From: Promicromonospora sp. Populi
GTDB lineage: Bacteria; Actinomycetota; Actinomycetes; Actinomycetales; Cellulomonadaceae
NCBI RefSeq assembly: GCF_041081105.1
Contig: NZ_CP163528.1
Location: 310,001 to 374,000 of the forward strand
Direction of reading: 5' to 3'
Length of the DNA: 64,000 bases
How positions within the stretch are numbered: position 1 is the first letter of the stretch; each line of letters opens with the position of its first letter. Positions 40,701 through 48,365 of this stretch are shown piece after piece. A program made the translations under genes and the position numbers. A model generated the notes under the pieces. It was not told where the DNA came from. It saw only the letters and a list, made by a program, of their open reading frames with translations, and did no database searches.

Positions 40701-43700
40701 CTCGCAAGACGGGTGACCTGTGCTGGGACAGCGACAACGCGTTCCTGACGTTCAACGGCACGTCGTCGGCCCTGGTGAAGGACGACGACTCCACCACGGC
40801 CGGTGTGATCGAGTGGCGCCCGGAGGCTGACGACGGCACGCTCGTCCAGCAGTACGGCCGTCCCACGGGAGCCGCTGCCAAGACCGACGCCGGGTGGGCC
40901 GGCGAGTACTGGAAGGTCACGACTACCGACGGGACCACGTACTCGTTCGGCAAGGACGCGCGGTACTCCGGGGACACGCTGGCGCAGAACTCCCGGTGGA
41001 CCGTCCCGGTCTACTCCAACCACCCGGACGAGCCCGGGTACGAGACGTCGTTCGCGGCGTCCGGCCGGCAGATGGGGTGGCGGTTCAACCTCGACTACGT
41101 CCGCGACACGTCGGACAACACGATGACCTACCGGTACGCGAGCGAGACCAACCGGTACGGCGCCAACAACAACACCGGTGCCACCCGCACCTACACCCGC
41201 GGCGGCACGCTGGACTGGATCAGCTACGGCACACGCGCCGGATCCGAGCCGGTAGCGTCCAGCGGTGCAGGCGCGCCGTACCTGGTGGACTTCGCGGTCG
41301 CCGAGCGCTGCCTGGCGGCGTCGACGGACTGCGAGACCGGCGACCGCGATACCCATGCGGTGCGCTGGCACGACACCCCGGTTGACCTGGAGTGCTCGTC
41401 GAGCACCCACTGCCCGGACGTCCGGAGCCCGGCGTTCTTCTCGACCAAGCGCCTCACGAGCGTCGTGACCAAGGTGGACGTGGGCGGGACGCTGACGGCG
41501 AAGGACACCGTCGCGCTGACGCAGACGTGGCGCGACCTGGGCGACGGCACGGGCCGAATCCTGTGGCTCGACGCGATCAAGCGCACGGCCAACGGTCCGA
41601 GCAGCTCGTCGTCGGACGACGTGGTCTTCAACCCGATCCGGTTCGCCGGCAACGCGCAGAAGCCCGGACGTGTCGCGGACACGGTCTCGGACGGCCTGCC
41701 GGTGATGAACCGCATCCGGGTCGAGGAGATCACCACGGAGACCGGCGCCAAGATCGACATCGAGTACACGGCGACCCAGTGCAACGCGAGTACGCATCCC
41801 GCCGTCGCGCAGGGTTACATCCCGATCGCGAACCAGTCGGCGAACGCGTCGCGCTGCTTCCCGGTGGTGTGGCACCCCTGGGGCATGCCTGAGCCTCGGA
41901 GCGAGTACTTCCACTCCTACATGGTGTCCAAGGTGACCCAGTCGCCAGGCGAGAGCGGGGAGCTGACCGGCTCGGTCGTCACCTCGTACGCGTACGGCGA
42001 CGGCATCGAGTGGGCGCGGATCGACGATCCGCTGACGCCGAAGAAGGACCGCACGTTCTCGATCAACCGCGGGTACAAAACCGTGACCACCACTACGGGG
42101 TCTGGATCTGTGGCTGCGAAGACGAGGACCCAGTATCTGCAGGGCACTGGCGCGGAGGTCAACCTCCCGGACTCGATTACTACCCGCAATGCCGTCGACC
42201 ACGAGCGGTTCGCCGGTATGCCGGTGGTAAGCACGGTGCTGAACGGCGAGGCAGAGGTCTCGAAGACGATCACCTTCCCCGAGGCAGCCCAGACGGCGAG
42301 CACAGGTAGTGCGGGGACGGATGACCTGCTCGTCGCCACCCGCACGACCAGCATGGACACGTACACGGCGTCGTACACCGCCGACGGCTCGCTGGAGTTC
42401 GTGACGCGTACGGATACGGAATACAACGCGGACGGACAGGTCACCGAGGTCGACGACTACGGTGCGTTCTCGGAGACGGCTGAGGACAACACGACGTCAG
42501 ACGATCTGTGCACCACAACCGACTATCTGAAGAACAGTGCCAAGCACCTGGTGGTGCCCTCGGTGACCAAGACGGTCAGTGTGCGGTGCTCCATCACGCA
42601 GACCACTCCCGAGCAGCTGGTCGGGGCGTCGGAGATCAGCTATGACGGGGCCAATCACGGCATCGACCCGACCAGAGGTCTGCCGACGAGCGTACGGACG
42701 AACGACAAGGACGGCGTTCTGAACGACGCATCCCCGGTGGTCAGCACCTTGTACGACAGCCGCGGCCGCGCGACCAGCTCGACCGATCCGCTGGGACGGG
42801 TGTCGCGGACGGCGTACACCGAGGCCAACGGCGTGACTACTCAGGTGGTCACGACCAGCCCCGACCCGGACGGCGCGGGGGACGGTGACGGCGACGGTGT
42901 CACCCTGACCGCACACGAGTCCACGACCGTGCTGCACCCGCTCCTCGGCGTACCGACCACGGTGCGGGACGCCAACAACAAGCCCACGACGGCGACCTAT
43001 GACGCCGCCGGTCGCCTGCTGTCGGTGACCTACCCGGATCGGGAGGGCAAGTCGGCGAACGTCACCTACGCCTACTCGACCTCGCGCAAGGGTGTGAACA
43101 CCGTGACCACCAAGACGTTGGCCGCGGACGGCGCCGGCTACCACGTGTCGGTGGCTCTGTACGACGGGCTGCTGCGACCGGTCCAGACCCAGACCGAGTC
43201 CCTGGACGGCGACGACGAAGCCGTCAACGGCCGGATCATCACCGACACGGAGTACGACGACAACGGCCGGGTCGCCTTTACCACTTCTGGCTGGTTCGCA
43301 ACCGGCAACCCGAGCACGACCCTGGTGGGCGCGGCCGTCGAGCCGGACGCCACCACGGTCTTCACCTACGACGGTCTTGGCCGGGTCCGGACCGAGGCCC
43401 TGTTCACCGGTGTGATCGTGAATCCCGCCTATGAGCAGTGGCGCACCACCACGCACTACGACGGCGCCACGACGACCGTGGTGCCCCCGGACGGCGCGAC
43501 CCCGACCCAGACAGTGGTTGATGCCCGGGGCCGGACGGTGGCGATGAGCCAGTTCTTGCGTGATCCGGTGGAGGACGCCGGGGTGCGCACGCTGTCCGGT
43601 GTGCTCGGCCTGGAGGAGCAGTCCACGACGTACCGGTATGACGGCGCTGGGCGGTTGTCCAAGGTGTTGGATACCTATGACAACGAGTGGACTTACACCT

Positions 43701-46700
43701 ACGACAAGCTCGGTCGGCAGACCCAGGCGATAGATCCTGATGCGGGCACGACAACCACGAAGTACGACGACGCGGGTCAGGTCACCTGGGTCATGAATGG
43801 TGCGAACCAGAAGCTCTTCTATACCTATGACCAACTGGGGCGTCGCACGACGGTCCGGCAGGACACGGACGATGGTGCGATCCGGGCCAAGTGGACCTAC
43901 GACGTTTTGACGTCCTATGCCGGTCCGAACCCGGGACCGGCCAAGGGCCAGGTCACCAGCTCCACGAGGGTCGCTGGTTCCGCGGACGGGGACGGGAACT
44001 TCGTCACGGCGGTGACGGGGTTCGATGCGGCCTATCGTCCGACGGGGACGGCGACGGTCATCCCGTCGACGACGACGACGGGCGCTTTGGCGGGGACGTA
44101 TGAGCAGAAGGTCACGTACACCGCGGACGGGCAGGTCGCGTCCACGACGTATCCCGCGGCGGGCGGGTTGCGCAAGGAGACGGTCACTACCCAGTTCGAC
44201 GACGACACGAGCGTCGCGGAGTGGATGGGTGGCGGGTTCGGCTGGGGCACGTATGTCGCTAGCTCTCGTACTGATGGCTTTGGGCGGTTGTCGTATCTCG
44301 ACCTCGGTAACACGTACGGCACTGTTGTGTCCTACGGGTACGAGAGCGGTACGAGCCGGTTGCTGAGCGTGCGGCTGGACCGGGAACGGATCGGTGGCCG
44401 GGAGCTTGATCTCACCTACGCGTATGACGATGCCGGGAACGTGCTGAGCGTCAAGGACAAGCCGACCACTACGGGTCGTGCCACGGACCGGCAGTGCTAC
44501 CAGTACGACGCGCTGCGCCGGCTGACTGAGGCGTGGACGCCCGCGACGGGTAACTGCGCGTTGGCGAGGTCGATCCCGGCACTGGGTGGGGCGGCGCCGT
44601 ACTGGTCCTCGTTCGAGTACGACGCTTTGGGCAACCGCACCAGCGAGACCTACCGCACCCGGGGTCTGGCGGGGGATGTTGATGGTGGGCAGACCACCAC
44701 GATGGACTACTCCTATGCGGGCACCCGGGACCTGAACGCGGACGGCGACACCACGGATGTGGGTGAGTTCGCAGGTCCGCACGCGGTCACGTCGATCACC
44801 ACCGACGGGCCAAGCGGGTCCACGGGGACGTCGTTCACGTACGACACGGCGGGCCGGACGCTGACCCAGACCCAGGACAGCGACTACCTGACTACCGCAC
44901 TGTCGTTGGGGTGGGACTCGGAGAGCGAGCTCGCCTCGACCAGCACCGCGACCACTGAGTATGCCGAGCCCGAGCCTGGCCCAGGGGACGACGACACCGA
45001 CGGTGACCAGTCCACCGGGACGGGCCCGGACCGGGGTACGGGAACGACGACGACCGCCGCCGGGCGCAACCTGTACACCGCTGACGGGGACCGCATCATG
45101 CGCACGGCCCCGGACGGGTCGATCACGGTCTACCTCGGTGGGCAGGAGATCACCAAGGCCGCCAACGGCACGGTCACCGCAGCGAGGTACTACAGCTTCG
45201 CCGGCCAGACGGTTGCGATGCGTACCGCGAACGGCCTCGGTGGTGTGACCTCGCTGATCAACAACCCGCAAGGCACCCCGCTCGCGTCTGTCCACAACAC
45301 CAACTGGACCACCACTTCGGTGGACAAGCACTACACGCTGCCGTTCGGCGAGCAGCGCGGCGACGTCTCCGCACCGGGGGACCACGAGTTCCTCGGCAAG
45401 GTCCGCGACACAGCCACCGGCCTCACATTGGTCGGCGCCAGGTGGTACGACGAAACCGTCGGCAGATTCCTGACCGTCGACCCGATCATGGACCTGACCG
45501 ACCCACAACAGTGGAACGGCTACGCCTACGCGAACAACAACCCTGTCACCTGGTCTGATCCGTCGGGGTTGATCATCCTCCCTCCGATGATCGATGGGGT
45601 GTTGATCGCTCCACCGGCGGCAGGTACGGGCGGTGGTGATACGGATTCGGGTGGCGGTGCGAGCGGGCCAGAGGACGACATTCCTGTCGTCACCATCTAC
45701 GTGGGAGACGGCTCCGATATTCCGCTGCACGGCCTGCCCCCAGGCACGTTCGTCGAGCAGAGCGTGCTCGCGATGCTCAAGTCCGTCCCGGGCTACGGGT
45801 CCTGGGTCGACGAGCTACGGCCGATGGTTCTTCCGTGTGCCGAGACGGATGCTGTCCTGGGAGACTCGTGCCAAGGCGGATCGCTGACGGCTCAAGACCT
45901 GGGCGACATCGCTTACGAGCTCTTCCTCGGGGATGTCGTCGACTGCGCCCACGGCGAGATCGGCGGCTGCGCCTGGGTCGCGGTCGGCTTCGTAACTGGC
46001 GGCATCGGCAAGGCTGCGAAAGCAGTCGACGTCACAGGCGACGCCCTCCGCGCTGCAAACACAGGTGCTAAGGCCGCGGATGATGTTCCGACGGGCTGCA
46101 ACAGCTTCGTACCAGGGACGATGGTCCTCCTGGCGGATGGGACTCGGAAGCCGATCGAGGACGTCGAGCTCGGTGACGAGGTCCTGGCGGCGGACGAGGA
46201 CACTGGCGAGAAGACTGAAGGGAAGGCTGTCACCGCGCTGATCCGCGGCGAGGGCCAAAAGAACCTGGTCACGGTCACGGCTACCGACATCGACGGCCAG
46301 ACTCAGCGCATCGTGGCCACTGATGCGCACCCGTTCTGGGCGCCAGACCAGCGCGCGTGGATCGACGCGATCGATCTGACTGTGGGTGGGTGGCTGCAGA
46401 CCGCGGTTGGTTCGTGGGTCCAGGTCACCGCCATCGACGTCGAGCGCAAGCGTGCTGTCGTGCATAACCTGACGGTGGCGATCGACCATACCTACTTTGT
46501 CGCGGCGGACGAGACTGCGTCGGCGGTGCTGGTCCACAACGCCAGTTGTCCGCTCGTCGACTGGAACAAGCAGGAGAAGCATTTCCCAGGGCACCCGAAC
46601 TTCCAGCCGGGACGGAGCACGACGACTGCCGATCCTCGCGTCCTTGTTCAGCGAGCCGGTACCGGTACCCCGGTCGGCAACACACCGGTTGGGCTGCCGG

Positions 46701-46849
46701 GGTCCAAGGAGAGAGTTGACTACGGCGAGGTCATCGGACATTACGCGGACCGCGACACCGGCGAGCTGATTCCAACGACGATCGGACTGCTCCACTACAG
46801 TAAGAACGGGGTCCACATTGTTCCTGGACGACCGGTAGGGTTGGGCTGA
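37697..46849 (+). CDS. RHS-repeat polymorphic toxin with HINT and Ntox50-like C-terminus
   Basis: A 3050-residue secreted protein. It has a long n-region and Sec-type signal helix (VITVASGLALALVVEPALA), the module shared with the preceding protein, a DNRLRE-like domain (about 460-635), and Ala-rich linkers. An SpvB-like entry to the RHS shell (GSLGWSYPIQVPAPGAGPSP) follows, then many YD repeats and the RHS core ending GRFLTVDPIMDLTDPQQWNGYAYANNNP (near 2590). Then comes a pretoxin region, an intein-like HINT domain starting at Cys2801 (CNSFVPGTMVLLADGT) and ending VLVHN (2948). The last 100 residues (KQEKHFPGHPNF, LLHYSKNGVHIVPGRP) match the Ntox50 RNase toxin family. GTG overlaps the previous stop, and the next gene, a probable immunity gene, overlaps its end. 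Confidence 0.92.
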   Translation: MTARGASRDVRKPTSQMGTAVTGTVERVRGEVAAGMVRALRMVRSGWRGGARRAGVITVASGLALALVVEPALAVGPNVGVDCQTTATDQASALDLAEACGLDVEITTARSPWSTFTATEDGTVTQEVTMVATRTAVSGAWGPVSNRVTDPIPEDGVLSVAAPVYPITVSDGTAGVPLATINRDGHTLTYDSPFDLTEPVIDGDTVTYPAVAGEGADLVVTINPDGTGISTALRLADRAAARRADDQLGLDELTFPVTTSAGLTVTQSAGGGFDVVDAFGQQIFQAPEPKMWDSAASGGSGQDAGALGLFSSGGAPADSVGPRPAGRWEQVSGVDADDPEARASAPLLGDQQLSMPVDLVPARARHNTDASAGSTPDAAAGAAAAVPGADPLGTSAPGVDLTGGLSVGGDSLDASGGFGSAGATESSTVGVRIRPDRDFLLSDPDTVFPALIDPTVTSAGNEWLMVHEGTPDATSGYMFEGNQGLGLCDVAVAATCLEKVRFRLGWQFTGLDHLGLLEPDAITSATFSVYGDHSWDCTARTVRLFGTRPIDAASTWASWAATPFGTELSRQTVAHKPACDNSGWVDFDATSGVKNLAETDTDTLSLGLAALNETDMTLGWKRYRHDGKLTIEYEPNAASADAEGSDLAARTENLDPAEEAADEAAPDAVTPTAIPVTDPPEPTADPALVPVQNAPEAAEATVPVPETLTEVPPETLGGLNLKVGAPAPAEGAPEAASEVHVEVADQATAIGAGIAGVLLDVTDTTAEAPPEAGVRQVQVEVDYDAFTDLAGADWSGRLGVVRIPECHATTPDLEECSPTPVDSTNDVEAGTVTATLDLAAAGTAAAAAAAAAETPAAEETPAVAGAAEESGAAANAAPDAEMTALAATGGDTFAVTAGTSSAAGNWGATPLSSASSWSVSGGTGSLGWSYPIQVPAPGAGPSPELAVGYSSAALDGRVSSTNNQSSWVGDGWDMTSGFVERRYVPCSEDQDEARGDDPNNTSRKTGDLCWDSDNAFLTFNGTSSALVKDDDSTTAGVIEWRPEADDGTLVQQYGRPTGAAAKTDAGWAGEYWKVTTTDGTTYSFGKDARYSGDTLAQNSRWTVPVYSNHPDEPGYETSFAASGRQMGWRFNLDYVRDTSDNTMTYRYASETNRYGANNNTGATRTYTRGGTLDWISYGTRAGSEPVASSGAGAPYLVDFAVAERCLAASTDCETGDRDTHAVRWHDTPVDLECSSSTHCPDVRSPAFFSTKRLTSVVTKVDVGGTLTAKDTVALTQTWRDLGDGTGRILWLDAIKRTANGPSSSSSDDVVFNPIRFAGNAQKPGRVADTVSDGLPVMNRIRVEEITTETGAKIDIEYTATQCNASTHPAVAQGYIPIANQSANASRCFPVVWHPWGMPEPRSEYFHSYMVSKVTQSPGESGELTGSVVTSYAYGDGIEWARIDDPLTPKKDRTFSINRGYKTVTTTTGSGSVAAKTRTQYLQGTGAEVNLPDSITTRNAVDHERFAGMPVVSTVLNGEAEVSKTITFPEAAQTASTGSAGTDDLLVATRTTSMDTYTASYTADGSLEFVTRTDTEYNADGQVTEVDDYGAFSETAEDNTTSDDLCTTTDYLKNSAKHLVVPSVTKTVSVRCSITQTTPEQLVGASEISYDGANHGIDPTRGLPTSVRTNDKDGVLNDASPVVSTLYDSRGRATSSTDPLGRVSRTAYTEANGVTTQVVTTSPDPDGAGDGDGDGVTLTAHESTTVLHPLLGVPTTVRDANNKPTTATYDAAGRLLSVTYPDREGKSANVTYAYSTSRKGVNTVTTKTLAADGAGYHVSVALYDGLLRPVQTQTESLDGDDEAVNGRIITDTEYDDNGRVAFTTSGWFATGNPSTTLVGAAVEPDATTVFTYDGLGRVRTEALFTGVIVNPAYEQWRTTTHYDGATTTVVPPDGATPTQTVVDARGRTVAMSQFLRDPVEDAGVRTLSGVLGLEEQSTTYRYDGAGRLSKVLDTYDNEWTYTYDKLGRQTQAIDPDAGTTTTKYDDAGQVTWVMNGANQKLFYTYDQLGRRTTVRQDTDDGAIRAKWTYDVLTSYAGPNPGPAKGQVTSSTRVAGSADGDGNFVTAVTGFDAAYRPTGTATVIPSTTTTGALAGTYEQKVTYTADGQVASTTYPAAGGLRKETVTTQFDDDTSVAEWMGGGFGWGTYVASSRTDGFGRLSYLDLGNTYGTVVSYGYESGTSRLLSVRLDRERIGGRELDLTYAYDDAGNVLSVKDKPTTTGRATDRQCYQYDALRRLTEAWTPATGNCALARSIPALGGAAPYWSSFEYDALGNRTSETYRTRGLAGDVDGGQTTTMDYSYAGTRDLNADGDTTDVGEFAGPHAVTSITTDGPSGSTGTSFTYDTAGRTLTQTQDSDYLTTALSLGWDSESELASTSTATTEYAEPEPGPGDDDTDGDQSTGTGPDRGTGTTTTAAGRNLYTADGDRIMRTAPDGSITVYLGGQEITKAANGTVTAARYYSFAGQTVAMRTANGLGGVTSLINNPQGTPLASVHNTNWTTTSVDKHYTLPFGEQRGDVSAPGDHEFLGKVRDTATGLTLVGARWYDETVGRFLTVDPIMDLTDPQQWNGYAYANNNPVTWSDPSGLIILPPMIDGVLIAPPAAGTGGGDTDSGGGASGPEDDIPVVTIYVGDGSDIPLHGLPPGTFVEQSVLAMLKSVPGYGSWVDELRPMVLPCAETDAVLGDSCQGGSLTAQDLGDIAYELFLGDVVDCAHGEIGGCAWVAVGFVTGGIGKAAKAVDVTGDALRAANTGAKAADDVPTGCNSFVPGTMVLLADGTRKPIEDVELGDEVLAADEDTGEKTEGKAVTALIRGEGQKNLVTVTATDIDGQTQRIVATDAHPFWAPDQRAWIDAIDLTVGGWLQTAVGSWVQVTAIDVERKRAVVHNLTVAIDHTYFVAADETASAVLVHNASCPLVDWNKQEKHFPGHPNFQPGRSTTTADPRVLVQRAGTGTPVGNTPVGLPGSKERVDYGEVIGHYADRDTGELIPTTIGLLHYSKNGVHIVPGRPVGLG

Positions 46850-47145
46850 TGGACTTCAGAGTGAGCGCGCTCCTTTCACTGCAGCGATCGTTGTGGGACC
46901 TCGTGACCCCAAACCTGCGCGGTGTTGCGGCGACGATCGAGCACCCGAAGATCTTGGTGCGGTTCTTGTTCGAGAACCGTCCGACCGTCGAAGACCGTGA
47001 GAACGTTTCGGAGGCGGAGACCTACACGATCGCGGACTTCACCGAAGGCATGGATATAGTCTTCACGCCGGATTGGGTCTCGATGTCGCAGCCACGCGAA
47101 CTAGCGGAGGGTGAACAATGGATCTACCTCCGCAAGGAAGAGTGA
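46849..47145 (+). CDS. Probable immunity protein for the RHS toxin
   Basis: A 98-residue acidic cytoplasmic protein with no signal peptide. Its ATG overlaps the stop of the RHS gene (TGATG), exactly where polymorphic toxin loci keep the cognate immunity gene. Visible features are LLSLQRSLWDLVTPNLRGVA at the N-terminus and DRENVSEAETYTIADF in the middle, ending GEQWIYLRKEE. I do not recognise a named immunity family. Function rests on position, size and coupling. Its codons use visibly more A/T than the dcw genes. Confidence 0.65.
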   Translation: MDFRVSALLSLQRSLWDLVTPNLRGVAATIEHPKILVRFLFENRPTVEDRENVSEAETYTIADFTEGMDIVFTPDWVSMSQPRELAEGEQWIYLRKEE

Positions 47146-47417
47146 GTCGAGTACCCATGCGGGCGATCGAGTCGCGGATGGGAACAATGCTTCGAGCCGT
47201 CGCGCTCTGTTCCGTCCTGATCGCCGTCTGGGCCCTCCTGTTCCGCGCTCAACCCGCGTCCGGGCTCACGGCCCCCCACGGCTGAAGCCCGCGAGGGGGC
47301 GCTTCCGGCTTCCAGGAAGCTGTCGAGTCTCAGGCGGGTATCACCGCAGTTCAGGTCGGGGATTCGATCTGCGCGCTTGACCCCGTCACAGGGCAGCTAC
47401 TTCAGGGAGCCTTCTGA
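47142..47417 (+). pseudogene. Small membrane-protein gene, probably cut by an in-frame stop
   Basis: GTG 47142 overlaps the immunity gene's stop (GTGA) and follows AAGGAAGA. The frame encodes 47 residues with one transmembrane helix (MLRAVALCSVLIAVWALLF) and stops at TGA 47283-47285. The same frame continues past it for 43 sense codons with protein-like composition (EAVESQAGITAVQVGDSI, ALDPVTGQLLQGAF) to TGA 47415-47417. Either a 47-residue membrane peptide is made, or a roughly 91-residue gene has gained a nonsense codon. I recognise no family. Confidence 0.45.
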
Positions 47418-47421
47418 TGGG

Positions 47422-47835
47422 ATGGAGAAGATGACGGTAAAACCTCTGGGGACCTTGGCTCCGACTGACCGCGCTACGCCGTGGTCGGCGCAACGACTCG
47501 ACCGTTCGCGCGAAATGCCCAGTGACGTTCGGGTGCGGGTACTGGACTACTTGACGGGGTGTCCCGTCTTCCTCGCGTGGATGGAGGTGACACGTGACGA
47601 GATCGGCGGTCAGTTCGAGGTTGCTGGAGGGTCTGCGATTGCCTCGGACGGGGTCTACTACTGGCGTCTGGACGGGATCGAGTACATCAGGGAATACGGG
47701 ATTCCCGTCCCTCATGATGCAGTCGCGTACTTCGAAGCCCGAAAGTGGATCGTGCCCACGATCGAACGAGCCGAGTACATTCAAATTTACCGAGAACTGG
47801 ACGAGCTTTTCGGAGGCGGAGAGGTCGTTGGATGA
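47422..47835 (+). CDS. Small hypothetical protein of the toxin/immunity tail
   Basis: About 137 residues from ATG 47422 (ATG 47431 and an upstream frame to 47377 are alternatives). No signal peptide or membrane helix. Aromatic-rich centre: VRVLDYLTGCPVFLAWMEVTRDEIGGQF, then ASDGVYYWRLDGIEYIREYG. The size, acidic C-terminus and place downstream of an RHS toxin suggest an orphan immunity protein from an earlier toxin module. I do not recognise the family, and no toxin fragment lies directly before it. Confidence 0.6.
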   Translation: MEKMTVKPLGTLAPTDRATPWSAQRLDRSREMPSDVRVRVLDYLTGCPVFLAWMEVTRDEIGGQFEVAGGSAIASDGVYYWRLDGIEYIREYGIPVPHDAVAYFEARKWIVPTIERAEYIQIYRELDELFGGGEVVG

Positions 47836-47879
47836 ACTCTCCTGGTTTCGTTCGATCCTGAGATGAGGAGGATTGGACG

Positions 47880-48255
47880 ATGCCCAGTCCCGAAATGATC
47901 CTGATCGGCTACTGGGCCGGTGAGCGGGCCCCGGGTTGGCCGTCACCGGGTGAATTCATTGACGAGTCGTGGGATTCTGATACGCGCGATCTGATAGCCG
48001 ACTACTTGCAACGAGGGTTCTTGGTGAGGGCCTATATGGGCTACTCGCCATGCCTAATCTGGTCGCAACAACGGAGATCTCGAACTTAGTGATGGAACGT
48101 TCGTGTGGCCAAACGGGCTGGTTCACTATGTGGCGGACCATGCTGTGCGACTCCCAGACACCTTCGTATCGCATGTTCTAGGAGAAATCGCCGCCTACGA
48201 GACCGCAGGTCGGAAGGAATCTTGGTGGCGCGGGCAACGTGGTCAGGCTGAGTGA
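47880..48255 (+). pseudogene. Frameshifted small gene in the toxin/immunity tail
   Basis: ATG 47880 follows GAGGAGGA and encodes MPSPEMILIGYWAGERAPGW and on to YMGYSPCLIW, then is cut off after 69 residues by TAG. From about 48060 the +1 frame continues with coherent protein (RNNGDLELSDGTFVWPNGL, VHYVADHAVRLPDTF, ETAGRKESWWRGQRGQAE) to TGA 48253-48255. Adding one T in the run TGGTCGC (TGTGGTCGC) would restore a single roughly 125-residue protein, reading PCLICGRNNG at the junction. So a one-base deletion, or a sequencing error, has split it. A likely orphan immunity gene; family unknown. Confidence 0.7.
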
Positions 48256-48352
48256 TCACGGACGCCGGACACTCCGCTGAATCCGAAAGGGACCGCCCCA
48301 CAACCGCCACCCCAGCCCCACAGACGGGACAGGCCACTCCCTCCGGAGACGG

Positions 48353-48358
48353 TAGGTT
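48353..48358 (+). promoter_or_regulatory. Candidate leaderless -10 of murE
   Basis: TAGGTT lies exactly 7 nt before GTG 48366, which has no Shine-Dalgarno sequence. The same TAGGTT-N7-GTG precedes yggT. It would give the second half of the dcw cluster its own promoter right after the accessory insertion. No clear -35. Confidence 0.5.
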
Positions 48359-48365
48359 CTACCCC

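Noticed and set aside
37214..42202. 1662-codon open frame on the minus strand
   Set aside because: It lies antisense to the LamG and RHS genes, whose domains are clear. Long antisense frames are expected in such G/C-rich coding DNA.
48252..48365. GTG 48252 as the true murE start
   Set aside because: It would add 38 low-complexity residues before the family N-terminus and overlap the broken upstream gene. GTG 48366 has a leaderless -10.
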